Shown here piece by piece: positions 23,985-34,990 of a stretch of 64,000 nucleotides of DNA (positions are counted from its first letter, which is position 1; every line of letters begins with the position of its first letter). The notes beneath the pieces are model-generated. The model did not search any database, was not told the origin of the DNA, and worked only from the letters and a program-made list of their open reading frames with translations. Source of the DNA: Pyrenopolyporus hunteri (lineage: Eukaryota > Ascomycota > Sordariomycetes > Xylariales > Hypoxylaceae); assembly GCA_902806595.1 (NCBI GenBank), contig CADCXC010000004.1, positions 3,100,001-3,164,000 on the forward strand. The letters are read 5' to 3'. The translations under genes and the position numbers were made by a program.

Positions 23985-26900
23985 TCACGCTGGCCGTCTT
24001 CAGTACGTGGCGTGTTGGGCAAGATACCATGCGAGCCCAAATTCGATGGTGTGCATATTAAATTGTTTTAAACACCTACCTTATTTAAGCAGGGGAATAG
24101 TCTTGATAATAAAGCCTTTGCTAAGTGGTCGGATATCAAAAGCCGCAACCAAACGTACATCGTGCCGAGAAACACCGTCTGTAGCTTACATCTTTAATAC
24201 TTTACCAGATACCTAGCACATATATCTTATTGGTTATACGGTATATGAAACTGCTCATGACCTCATCCCTTAAAAAACCGAGCCAAGAGATCCGGCGGGG
24301 AGAAGAAGCATGCGGCTCGGCCCCGTCTACCTCGCCAAGCCTTCCACAGAGCTTGAAGGGACTACATACTTACATCTTGAAGATACATTCTAATTATTAC
24401 AAACAGCTATACCGCGTCAGGGATCGATATGCGTAGGTGAATAGTCGGCGTTTCCCAAGGGGTAACGATTCTCTAACCCGAGAATAACAGGCAGGTATCT
24501 AACCTTTGGTATGGCGGGTTCGAGGGTCGGACGCAACGTAACACTTAACGCAGCAGGTCATTACAACTTCGGAACGGAAGAGAGACAAAAAAGAAAAAGG
24601 AACGAAGCGTGGGATCGTTAGTTGTCAGAACCTAGTGTGTACAGGTATCAGATGCATGTGTCTGGGTACCCAGACGCGTACTTACTACCTAGGTATGTAC
24701 TCCCTATACCTTGTAGTAGTATACCCGAGGAAGACCCCCAATATGACTCGGCCATTAATTAAATTCTTGTGCAGCACCAGCCAGGAGCAGACCCTCCGCG
24801 GGCGCGAAGGCAAGGGCAGCAACCCGCGCTGATCACCTCCAAGGGAGGGGCAAGGAAGATCTAGAGATGGGATGGGAATCGTGGGATTTGTTCGCTGGTT
24901 AGGTACATACTATGGTACCATGCCTACCTACCAGGTACCTACACAGGGTACATGTAGATAGATAGATATGTAGGTAGATAGGCGCGTGGCTGCGGACACG
25001 GGATGGCGGTCAGTACGATGATGTCATGCATTTTATTTGGCGCAATCGGCCGGGTACCTTGGGTGGCATGGAGGTTTAAGGTTAGGTTAGGTACCTATTA
25101 CCACCTCTTACCACTACCACCTATGTACCTACCTAGGTATGTCAGGCAATTTACTGCGGTGGCCGTCGAGATGATGGAAGTTGGACCGATGATATTATTG
25201 CTGCAGGAAATGGGACGATTATTACCTACCTACCTACCTACCTCCCTACCTATGTTACCTGCCCATCTTAATTTTCTCAATTTATCTACGTGCGCATACG
25301 ACCTACGCGCGACATACATACCTACATACCTACCTACCTATACATATATTGATATATATATATATATACGCATGTGCGCGTCCGCGGGTATCGTGAGATA
25401 CGTGCATGTCATGTACCTACGCGCTCACGCCGTACACGACGTACATATGTATGTGCCCCTACGAAGCGACCCCAAGGGACTCCACCTATCTCCGATCCGT
25501 ACTGCTGCTTCTCGATCTCCCCGAGTTGAGGTGGTAGGGGGGGTACTTCCGTGCATATTCCCTCACCGGATGGTAGATGCCACCGTGATCTGCATCCGTG
25601 TCGAATGTGTGCGAGCGTGGGCGTGCGTGGGCGGCGTGCGTATGTGGGTGGCATGAATGTACTTTCAGGAGAAGCAGAAGTCTCACCCAAGTATTCCTGT
25701 CGGCGCACGGGGGTCGCTGGGTACCTGCCCCTTATCTGCGGTCACAGTAACATGTAAACTCCTACGGACGCGTATCTGTCTCGAGGTGTGTCCATGTATC
25801 CAAGTAAGGGACCGGCCAACTTGGCTACCTGAGGTATATATAGGTAAGCAGGTAGGTATATATATATTACTGTGATGCGAACATATAGGTGGTAGCTCGT
25901 ATACGTTTATGCAACAAGGGTAGAGCAGAATCTGTAGGCGAGTGAGTAACATTTCCGTCACTAATCAAGTTGCCGGTAGCCTACCTATGCACCGGTCCGG
26001 CGGTGCCTATCGGGTAGGTATCATGTGCACAAGTATAAATGCATGAACATGGCATTGAAACACCTATATTCTAAGTAGATGGGCTATGAAAGAAAGAAAG
26101 GAGGAATATATAGGTACGTTATGGAAATAGTGAAAGACTTCGTGACTTCGTCCAATCAAAAATGGGTTCAAGGTCATAATCGTCATCATCAAAAGACTGG
26201 TAGCTTCCCGGGAATACCCAACCACCCGGACTTGGGAAGCCTGTAGATTCCCCCTTCTCTCCCTCTTCCTCTCCCGCCCCCGATTTGTACACACCGCCCA
26301 CCGGGGTACTTATACTAAAGCATTAGAATCATTAGATCCCGCTCACGATCCCCAATCCTATCTCATACCCCCCATCTTTTACAAGCCACGCGTGCGTTAG
26401 CTTGTGCCACTTTTCCCCTTTTCCCCCTCCATTTCCTCTTCCTAACTCGCCGGGAATACCATCGTCTAGGTCCTAACCGTTCCAGTAGAACCCTACAGAT
26501 CCTGGCCACTAACCCCAACCCCATCCCTATTACGGCCGTTGACTGGTCTCGAAAGCTTGAATTGGGTTTTCTGGTAACATGGAACACGAGTCCGTGGTAT
26601 CCTGTTAGCGAGAGCACGCCCCATCGACAGAGGCCACCGTTTCGCGCTTGCGCTGCACGAGACCCGATGCTCCGAACGCCTGGTCTCGTTTTTGATGACG
26701 CCAGTGATACCAACGTAACACACGTCCCCTGCTGCATTACAGCTCAGACATGCATTAGTGGTCGTGGTGGTGGCGGCGCCGATGACGCCCATCTGTCACA
26801 AACGAAACATTATCAGTGAGAACGTTCAACATGAATTATAATGAAATTTTGCGTATCGTAGGAGATTCAGATAAGAAGAAAGGAGAAATCATGAGGCAAG

Positions 26901-27169
26901 CGAGATTCTGTTTCTATCTCAAAAACGACCGAGGTTAGTTCAGCAACGACGCGAGGCAGACAGCTTTCAACCAATTCCAGGCACCTTCTTCTACACACCG
27001 GTCTCGTATATTTTCCAAGATCATAAAATCATAACTCATGAGAAATCGTAAAGTCGTAACGGCGTATGGAGCAGCATTATACTCCGCAATCCATATGAGT
27101 GGTTGGCGTACAATGGGGGGACATAGGGTCCATGCAGGTTGACGCACGGTGGCTCGATGATCCTACTCA
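23985..27169. other. 3.2-kb intergenic region rich in ACCTACCT repeats
   Basis: The stretch lies between two convergent 3' ends. Its core (24690-25140 and 25220-25380) is dense in ACCTACCT/AGGTACCT sequence, and TAGGTACCTA occurs at 25088-25097. An AT run follows at about 25346-25370. The 217-codon frame at 25003-25656 crosses these repeats, which lack stop codons, and is not taken as a gene. Frames at 26363-26819 on both strands are unrecognisable. Confidence 0.5.
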
Positions 27170-29326
27170 TCACTTCCCATCGTACCCCATCGGAGGCTCG
27201 GGTAGAGTAGCAGAGTAAGGATTCCCGTCAGTGTAACGGGGTCCCTCATCATAGCGATTTTCCCGCGGTGGAGCTGAAGTATTCCAATTGTCAGCCCGGG
27301 ACCTGCCACTATAGCTGGAGTTTTCCCGCCTGAGTCGCTCCAATCGCTTCTCGTGACGCCTCTGCCTCTCTTGTTTCCATTTACTAACCGCTTTCGCCTG
27401 CTCTCGTGCCTCCTTGAGCTCCGAGAGGGCGCCCTTGACGCCCAGTGCCGCGATGCCAACTGAGGCCGCGTCTTGCAGGAGTGCTTTAGTCTTTAGCTTC
27501 CGAGCCTCTTCCGGACTTAATTTACCCTCTTTAACTGCCCTATGCCTTGCGTCGCGCTGTCCCATGCTACCATACACGCTGTGGGCAGCATGTATGGTAG
27601 CAACAGCTGCTAACCCCGTCGTGATGAGTTGCTTACGCCTCATCTTTGACGTCATCTTTCTATCTTCGTCTGAATCTCCAAGATCGCTACTAGAAGCGGA
27701 ACTAGACCTACCTCCTCGTGAACGGGATGAGCTGCGTGGTCGTCCTCCAATAGACCGTTCCTCCTCATCATAGTCATCATAAGCGTCGCCGCTTGCAGGG
27801 CCGCGACCACCCCTCATGTAGGGGCGGGACTTGTGGTCGTCGTCATAGCGGTCGCTTGAGGGACTTCTGTGACGACTCCGGCGTGAGGACCGATCGTCGT
27901 AATAGTCATCACTTCGGTCGTCCGGATCATTGCCCACTCCGAGCTTAGCGAGGCCACGTCGCGTCTTATCGACGAGACTGCGGCTACGGCTTCGGCGCCT
28001 GCGTGGCGAGGGGCTTCGGCTGTCGTAGGAATCGACGCTCCTCCGCCGAGATCGAGACCGGCTTCGGCTCTCGACGAGCTTCTTGGCGCCCAAAGCACCC
28101 AAGCCCGCCGTTGCTAAAGCCGCAAGGCCGCTGCCTCCACCACCACCCTCGGAGCGGGCGCGGGAGCGAGATCGGCTCCGCCCTGTCCTTCGGTCCTCCT
28201 CGATGCCTTTTCTGGATCCGTTGAGCATACGGTTACCGAGGAGACCGCCAATGACGGCTTCCATAAGGTGGCGTTTGCTATCCTTGGAAGGGTCGTGGGC
28301 GGCGTCAATGGTCGCAGCGCCGGCGGCCGCGGTGAGAACTCGCTTCATTTTCTCTCCTTTCCAACCACCAGGTTCTTTTGCCACTCGGAAAGCCTCTGCG
28401 GCGCCGGCGACGAGCGAGGCCTTGGCGGCCTTTTGTATCCTAGCCGCAGGGGTATCTCGTGAGCTTTTCGTGCTACCCCGAGAACGATACGAGTCTGGGC
28501 TGCCGCGGCGGCTCCCGTGACGGCTCCCGTGATGACTTCCGTGGCGACTTCTTGAATCTCTGTCGGAACCCCCGCCAGTCAAAGCCTTGATAGCACCTCC
28601 TAGACCAGCGGCAGCCAAAGCGTTCTCGAGGAAAGACTTGTTTCCCTTGTGCTGCTTAGGGTCCTCGTCGTCATCGTCGGAATAATACTCGACAACACGA
28701 CCATCTCGGCCTTTATGAACGATGTAAGTCGACTTTTTGTCATCTTTGTTGGCGTGCTTGTTGTAGTAGTCGGCTCCCTGGTAGCCAGCGAAAGCGCCGG
28801 CAGCGCCAATAGCAGCAGAGGCGGCTATGTTGCGGTGGACATCGACGCCCTCTTTCTCCGCTTCGCGGCGATCCCACAGTTCCTTGGCGCCGGCAGCGAT
28901 AAGACCACCGGCAACAGCGGCGATGATCTTTTCTTGCTTAGAAAGAACGCGCTTGCGAGTCCTCTCCTCTTCCTCGTAGTAAACGCTGGTGGGCTTCTTA
29001 TGGGAACGATGATCCCTGGGTGCACTATCATACCCACGACGGGAGTCGTAGTAATAATCATCGTAACCATGGTCGGCGGACCGGGCTCGACGGATGTCCC
29101 GGGAGTAACCCGGAGGCGGGAAATCCCGACGGATTTCCTCGACCGAGAGTTGGTCGCTGTCTTCCCGAGTCCGTGGGACAAGCGCAGTACGACTCGTTGG
29201 GTTTACTCTATAGTAGGTCTCTTGCGTCTCAGTATAGCGGGGACTCACCCTCTCGCGGCGATCATCGTGGTAATGGCGCCGGGAATAATCGCGCGGAGGG
29301 GGATCGTAAGGGTCGTAGGCGGACAT
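27170..29326 (-). CDS. DUF3824-type RS/Tyr-rich protein with glycine-zipper segments, function unknown
   Basis: A 718-residue single-exon protein. The N-terminus is rich in Tyr, Arg and Asp (MSAYDPYDPPPRDYSRRHYHDD). Several Ala/Gly segments follow that could pack as glycine-zipper helices: KIIAAVAGGLIAAGAKELWD, AASAAIGAAGAFAGYQGADY, NALAAAGLGGAIKAL, and ALATAGLGALGAKKLVE. Between and after them lie SR dipeptide blocks (SRSRSRRRS, RRRRSRSRS). The C-terminal part has TTGLAAVATIHAAHSVYGS, a Lys/Arg-rich coiled region (SKWKQERQRRHEKRLERL) and a short disordered tail. The arrangement matches the fungal DUF3824 family as I remember it. SR blocks suggest phosphorylation or RNA association, but this is inference. 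The ATG at 29326 is the first in frame. Confidence 0.85.
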   Translation of the reverse strand: MSAYDPYDPPPRDYSRRHYHDDRRERVSPRYTETQETYYRVNPTSRTALVPRTREDSDQLSVEEIRRDFPPPGYSRDIRRARSADHGYDDYYYDSRRGYDSAPRDHRSHKKPTSVYYEEEERTRKRVLSKQEKIIAAVAGGLIAAGAKELWDRREAEKEGVDVHRNIAASAAIGAAGAFAGYQGADYYNKHANKDDKKSTYIVHKGRDGRVVEYYSDDDDEDPKQHKGNKSFLENALAAAGLGGAIKALTGGGSDRDSRSRHGSHHGSRHGSRRGSPDSYRSRGSTKSSRDTPAARIQKAAKASLVAGAAEAFRVAKEPGGWKGEKMKRVLTAAAGAATIDAAHDPSKDSKRHLMEAVIGGLLGNRMLNGSRKGIEEDRRTGRSRSRSRARSEGGGGGSGLAALATAGLGALGAKKLVESRSRSRSRRRSVDSYDSRSPSPRRRRSRSRSLVDKTRRGLAKLGVGNDPDDRSDDYYDDRSSRRSRHRSPSSDRYDDDHKSRPYMRGGRGPASGDAYDDYDEEERSIGGRPRSSSRSRGGRSSSASSSDLGDSDEDRKMTSKMRRKQLITTGLAAVATIHAAHSVYGSMGQRDARHRAVKEGKLSPEEARKLKTKALLQDAASVGIAALGVKGALSELKEAREQAKAVSKWKQERQRRHEKRLERLRRENSSYSGRSRADNWNTSAPPRENRYDEGPRYTDGNPYSATLPEPPMGYDGK

Positions 29327-31519
29327 AGTCGATGCGCTAATACGTTAGAAAGTCTCGAAGGTTTGCGTCGTTTTGAGACGAACAAACTCAAAATTGATCC
29401 TAATTGTCGAAGTTGGAAAAAATATGAATAATGAAGAAGAAGCGCTGCGGGGGGAGGGGCAAAGGCGGGCAAGGGCGAAGAAATTAGGTGCAGATGATGC
29501 AGTTGCAGTGGCAGTGGCAGTGACGGTGGGTGGTGTTGGTAGTACCATACGTTCCAAGCTGGGGAGCGGGGCGATTTTATGGATGTGCTGCAACAGGCGA
29601 AAACAAGCTTAGAGCTTCCGTGTAACCTGACGTCAACCTCCATAACCAAGTTACGACCTGTTAAACGCAATTTTACGTACGGTACCCACAGCCTACATCG
29701 ATATCAGTTCACAGAATCTGCAATTGAGATGAATCTGTAATGTACTGCACCAGCCACTATTTAGACCAACTACTCGAATATTACATGTTATGATAACCGA
29801 GTCCATCGAATCGCCCATCAGTTACAACAATAAGCGTCCAGATCAAACAAAATTCACCGGGAAAATGATAACCGTAAATCAATACCGAAGACCCGACGAA
29901 TCCTTAGAGAGGTTGTATGTTCTATATACTGCGCCTCACGGTGAGAGCGATACGTCGGGTTGCGCCTCTTCGCGCTAACTGAATCCGTATACAGAAAAAC
30001 GTCACCGGGTTGCTAAATAGGTAAGGTATCTTAAGGCTAGGAAGGTAGTTCGGATTTACAACGTGCGTACGTTCGTACAATACATAACTGGGTTAGATGG
30101 CTATGTGGATTCGTATGAGACCACCTACCTAGGTACGTAAGGTAATAAACCCACCCGTTAACATCCTGATATTATAATCGCAAATATCAGAGATACTTAG
30201 GTAGCTTCTTAATACGAAGTAGCGAGGCGACCGACTTGGATGGCCAGTCGCCCGGCTCTGATGAAGGCTCGTTTACGTCCGTTGGGCTTTGGGATCATCC
30301 CTTTACACAATTAAAACCCTCGCCCTCCCAGGGTCTCAGTATCACGTCACCGGTCATATTCGCAGCCTATTAGGAGCTTCCTAGGCATAAGGAAACAGCT
30401 GTCTCTTTACACAGAGACCTCACAGATCATACTCGAGGTTCCCTTCCGACCAATTAATTATCGTCGTCGTGTGTGGTTCGCTTTCCGCTGCGAGGCATAT
30501 CTACCCAACTGTCAATCATGTTGCGCTATCTGCTTACTAGCGGCGCACGAAAACCCCCTTACGGCAATGCTTCGATATCTAGCTGCTTTCATCTCGTGAG
30601 TAGCGGCTCTCACGCTAGGCATATTCCTCGTCCTTAGTCGCACAGCCACATGGCTACTAAGTCCTTGTCTAGAGTCTTAGTTGGGTATAGCGTGATCTTG
30701 CAATTCCGTGGCGGCCTAGAGTAAGACGGGATATTAGAGAGCCTAGCGTTGGCAGTTCATTGCCCGAGGATGCGGCTCGGGGGTCGGGTCTAGGGCTTGT
30801 AACTCGACCGTCCTACGAGCTAGACGCGGGCCATTTCAGCCTTGGATCTATTGAGATCGGAACTCATGAGGTCCATAGAGCAGATCGGCCTGTAAGTATC
30901 GAAATTCTTAGGGTCGAAGGATAGACGCATGATGAACCTCACGGGTATGATACGCGATAACAGTAGATTACCCCTAGACTTTAGAATCTTGGTCGGCGAC
31001 GTAGGATATTATCATCGGAAGTGGGCCGAAGACAACCACCCCCAAGTGATATCGTCAAGGGAAGCATGCGGCTATCTTTTCCCACTATGCGACATGCCAC
31101 CGCCGAGACACCTAAAACATACAAATTGACGAGTGGACTTTATCATTCCCATGAATCCGAGTATGTTCTATTCCGTTTCTCTAAAGAACGTGCGACAAGA
31201 ACGAGACAAAAGCTAATCTCTATGCACACTTTCAATATCCATAGCTCGGCGTACGATGATTTACAACCGCTGAGCGCCATGCAAATATGTATAAAAAATA
31301 ATAGAACTCGGCTCCCAAAAAAGGGAACCGAACCACGGACTCCGATCACATGTTGCCTTTTTGAGTTCCTAGATGACTCCGTCCTTGAAAGGAAATAAGT
31401 CCACCCAGCACACCTTTGTATATATGTACTCCATGGAACTCCATTCTCCCCCTGTTTATGCGTGTTCGTAGTAGTACCTAATATATAATTTAGAATAATA
31501 TAGTAGTAAGATATAAGTG
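29327..31519. other. intergenic region, no gene recognised
   Basis: Contains the promoter side of the DUF3824 gene (29327 onward) and the 3' side of the GST-fusion gene (near 31500). A GCAGTGGCAGTGGCAGTGACGGTGGGTGG run sits at about 29507-29535. ACCTACCTAGGTACGTAAGGTA occurs near 30121-30142. The plus-strand frame at 31021-31398 starts at a GTG and resembles nothing known. A tRNA B-box-like sequence on the minus strand near 31330 lacks pairing stems. Confidence 0.45.
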
Positions 31520-34109
31520 TTAGGAAGCGAAGTGTTCGCCATGAAGCTGACGGCTGTTAAGGAAGAGGTCCAACGTTTCTACGTAAAGCTCCTTCTGGCT
31601 GGTTGTCGCTTGGACGTGCGGATTCTGTTCAAGAGCCTCAGCCCATTGTTGCCAGCGCGTTCCCGGCATAGGGTCACACCAGTTGCGAAGCTCACGGAGT
31701 ATGCGGGACATCCGAAGGACGAAAGGAGCGAAATGGATGTCTACAAGGCATAGATCTCCGCCGAGGAAGTACGGTCCCTAGATGACGAAATTAGGGACTA
31801 TTTCTATAACACTGGCAAGGGATGGAAATATCCCACCCTATCGTTGGCGGCTTGGACAAGGGCCATTATATCGCTCCGGAGCCTCTCCGCATATTCCGAC
31901 TGCTTCGCAAAGTCGGTAGCTCTTGCGAGAGCGAAGAAGGCTGGGACAATCCTGGCGTTGATCTGAATAAGTTAGCCGAGGTCCCTATTCTCTCCGGAGC
32001 TACGAGAGATTTCCAGGGAAACGCACATGGTCGATCCACAGCCTACAATTCGCTTTCAGCCTAGGATCTGTGGGGAAAAGAGGCACCGTTCGGTCATGGT
32101 CTTCGAGCTGGTGGAGACGGTGGTTAGTGAGTAGGAGAGTGTTTAAACCAGCATGAAACACCAGAGACGTACATATTCCAAGATGATGGTACTCTCTCCG
32201 CTAGCCCAATCGCCTTGACGAATAGCGGGCACTAGTCCCCGAGGGTTTGCTTCTAACAGTTGGGTTGGACGTTTGAATGGATCCGTTTCGCAATACTGAT
32301 ATTGCATACCCTTCGCCTCAAGAGCAATCCATACTCTCTGGGAAAAGGGACTATCAATGAACGCCATCAGCTCACGAATATCTATGCGGCCTTCGAGTTA
32401 CTTACCAAAAACAAGCAGCGTATAGCTTCAGGTCGTGCTCCTTCGAGTGCTTCTTGGCTGTTACAAGAGCAGCCCCTGACATTCTCCTTGGGAGTGGTTT
32501 CTGAGGTTGTGAGTTAGCAATTGGAGCTCGGGGCTAGTTCCTAAAGCTACTATTCATAATTAAAAGCAATAGGAACCAGGCAGAAAGGAGCTGTTCCGTA
32601 TCCCAAACGCGAACTTCGTCTCCGCTTGCTGAAATGAGACTGATATGAGGCTGATATGAGGCAGGAATGAGGCAAACGAGTTCATATCGCTTATGTTTTT
32701 GATGGATGATTCCCATAAAAAGGATATAAGGGTAATCGCGTCTATGGTACAAGGAAAACCCACCTGGATCTTCTTTGCTTCTTTTTCCTGCGCGGCGATA
32801 TACCTCTGCACGGTGGACTTCTTAATCTCATCGCTTTTCTCTAGGCTATGTTTGTGAGGACCGGCAACACCGTCGCCCTTGCCGTTTCCACCATTGCCAT
32901 TGACTCGTTGTATAGTCCAGTACTTTTCTCCGTTTAGGTGAGCATCCATATGTGGTGGTAGCCCGTCGTTGAATACCTGTTGTTGTGGGGACGAATAAGC
33001 ACTTGATTGGGCTAGGTTGAGGCTCCCGTCCCCGTCACCCGGCAGTATTGTCCCACCGGGAAAGTACTCGGTAATCTTTATCTTAACATCGCACAGGTCC
33101 CGCTCACGCGCGCTCCGCTTGCGTTTCTTCTTGGACGGGTCGTCTGATTTAGGCGTTCCCGGCGGCCGCCCCTTCATTCGGCAGTCCCAGTAATGCGAAA
33201 TGAAGGTCCTACGCTTATACTTCTGCGTGGACCGGTGGGAATAAACGTTGTCGATATGGGGAAAGTAGGTCTCGAATCTAGTGGATGATTAGTCTACCGA
33301 CTCAGTTCCAGGGGGGACCCTGTTTGTCCCTACTGGTCATTGGTCAAGACGATGGTATCGTCAACGTTGAACAGCTTCTCACGCCAAGCTTGAAGATCAG
33401 GTGGGTCGACGACGATCCTGCTAACCAATTGGCCATGCGGTCTCTGCTCAGAGGCTTCGGCAGCCGAGGAAGCGACTTGCGCCGATTGCGTGAACATATC
33501 CTCCTCTTGCTGCAGCTGGGGCATAGCGCTTTGCTGTGACATGGCATTGTGGGTTAGGATGCCGAATTGGCCTGGGGCGGGCGGCGCAGAATGCGAAGAT
33601 GGGAGAGACGCATGGTTTTGATGCGGGGTTCGATGGAGGTCGGACGTTGTTTCGTTATGTGAATGCTGGAGCATGTGAGCCGGGTTCGGGTCACGATCAA
33701 ATCCATCCTGAACGTGCGGAGCGTAGTCGCCACGGACGATAGGAACGGCGGGCACGGCGTGCAAGCGTTGGAGGTGCTCTTGGAAGACGGCGGGGCCGGT
33801 TTCGTCGAGAGGGGATAGGTCGAGGCTCGGATGCGACGAAAGAGTCGGGACGCGGAAGTGGTGCGACTGTTGTGGGTGATGGCCGTGACGCCGGATCCCG
33901 TGCGACGGCGGGGCCTCGGACCCCGGGGGAAGCGGTGGTGGTGGAGGAGGAAGAGGAGGAGGTGGTTGCTGTGGCGGTTGCTGCTGGTGCTGAAGCTGGT
34001 GTTTTTTTTGCCGCTGCTGTTGCTGTTGTTGGTGCTGCTGCCGATGTTGATGTGGCTGTTGGTGCGGCGGTGGCGGAGGTTGCGAGAAAGGGACAGAGGC
34101 CGGGTCCAT
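31520..34109 (-). CDS. putative nuclear regulator-like protein fused to an omega-like glutathione S-transferase
   Basis: Seven exons: 33334-34109, 32764-33277, 32406-32500, 32173-32350, 32027-32107, 31837-31962 and 31520-31777, giving 675 residues with every junction in frame. Residues 1-258 are rich in Gln and Pro. Residues 259-340 contain FETYFPHIDNVYSHRS, HYWDCRMKGRPPGTPK and a basic KKKRKRSARERD block with VKIKITEYFPGG. Then come TIQRVNGNGGNGKGDG and IKKSTVQRYIAAQEKEAKK. From about residue 450 a full GST follows: LKLYAACFCPFSQRVWIALEAKG (thioredoxin fold, putative catalytic Cys462 in the Cys-Pro-Phe motif), NPRGLVPAI, GESTIILEYLED, then the helical domain with RLWIDHINARIVPAFF and LCLVDIHFAPF. 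CPF is typical of omega-class, thiol-transferase-like GSTs. The joining intron is 263 nt, long for this window. The alternative is a separate 239-residue GST starting at ATG 32482. Confidence 0.78.
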
Positions 34110-34518
34110 TATGGTTGATGCTGGCGGCGGCGGCGATGGTGGTGTGTGTCTGCTGCTTGGTGACGATGCTGCTTAGTGCCTCTAAACATACCAGGCGCAG
34201 CCCACCAAGCCTGTTTTACCCCATTCTCAGGTCGGATGTCGAGGGCGAAGTGTCTTCGCCGTCATGATTTGACTTCTAGCTCTTTTAGTTGGTTAAAAGA
34301 AGGTGCCTTGTCCAGGTCCAGGTAGGGGGAGTAGTAGCAAATTGGGTTGATCGAATCGGACGATACCGGCACGGCGGAAAAGAGTCAGGAAGTTACCTAG
34401 AACGTAAAAAGGTTAAAAAGTGATAATAGAATGGGATCAGATGAAAATGCCAAAAGCGCCGATAGAAGCTGAAAAGTGCAGCTTCGCGAAATTGCCCCGC
34501 CTTACGGAACCTTGCCCC

Positions 34519-34581
34519 CTGTCTTCCCTGTCTTCCCTGTCTTCCCTGCCTTCCCTGCCTTCCCTACCTTCCCTGTCTCCC
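34519..34581. repeat. 9-bp pyrimidine array, unit CTGTCTTCC
   Basis: Seven consecutive 9-base units, CTGTCTTCC with C/T substitutions (CTGCCTTCC, CTACCTTCC, CTGTCTCCC). They are followed by more CT-rich sequence to about 34610. It is about 410 bases upstream of the ATG at 34109, so it could lie in the promoter or leader of the fusion gene. Confidence 0.9.
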
Positions 34582-34876
34582 CTGCTCTTCCCCTGCCCCT
34601 CTCTGGCTCCTTCCAAGGCCAGAAGCTCAAGTGTGTGCGTCCCAGGGCGGCCAGACGCGATTCCCTGGAATTGGCCTGGTCCTAGTCCTAAAGTGGCAAA
34701 CGAACACCTGTCTGATCACTTCCCCATCCGCCCTTCCCATAGGGTGTTGTAGGGCGTGTCTGGGCGCTGTAGGGTGTAAGGTTCTATTACATAGTAGGGT
34801 GTCGTACCTTATCGTTCCCGCTAATCCTATAGGCTCCACATGCCGACAAACGGCCTAACATCCCGCTAGTGCTCGC

Positions 34877-34990
34877 GCTATAACCGCATTATAACTGCAT
34901 TATATTGTAACTGCATTACCACTGCATTACCACTGCACAACAACCGCACAACAACCGCACCTTAGTTGCACTGTAAACTGCGCTATAAGA
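34877..34990. repeat. degenerate 10-11-bp repeat, ACTGCATTA / ACCGCAC
   Basis: Related units ACCGCATTATA, ACTGCATTATA, ACTGCATTACC, ACTGCACAACA and ACCGCACAACA follow one another for about 110 bases, sharing a CYGCAYWA core. Copies are diverged, so the array is probably old. Confidence 0.75.

Noticed and set aside
25003..25656. 217-codon frame between clf1 and the DUF3824 gene
   Set aside because: It crosses ACCTACCT and TATA repeats that lack stop codons in this frame, giving YLPTYLPTY-type translations.
28649..29431. 260-codon plus-strand frame
   Set aside because: Lies antisense to the DUF3824 gene, whose codon bias leaves the opposite frame open.
31305..31355. B-box-like GGTTCGGTTCC on the minus strand
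   Set aside because: Neither T-stem nor acceptor stem pairs; the hairpin CTCCCAAAAAAGGGA is a simple inverted repeat.
32482..32482. ATG at 32482 (minus) as start of a free-standing GST
   Set aside because: A clear branch site and acceptor sit just upstream (32501-32520), and six further in-frame codons match a continuous basic region from the previous exon. Kept as an alternative only.
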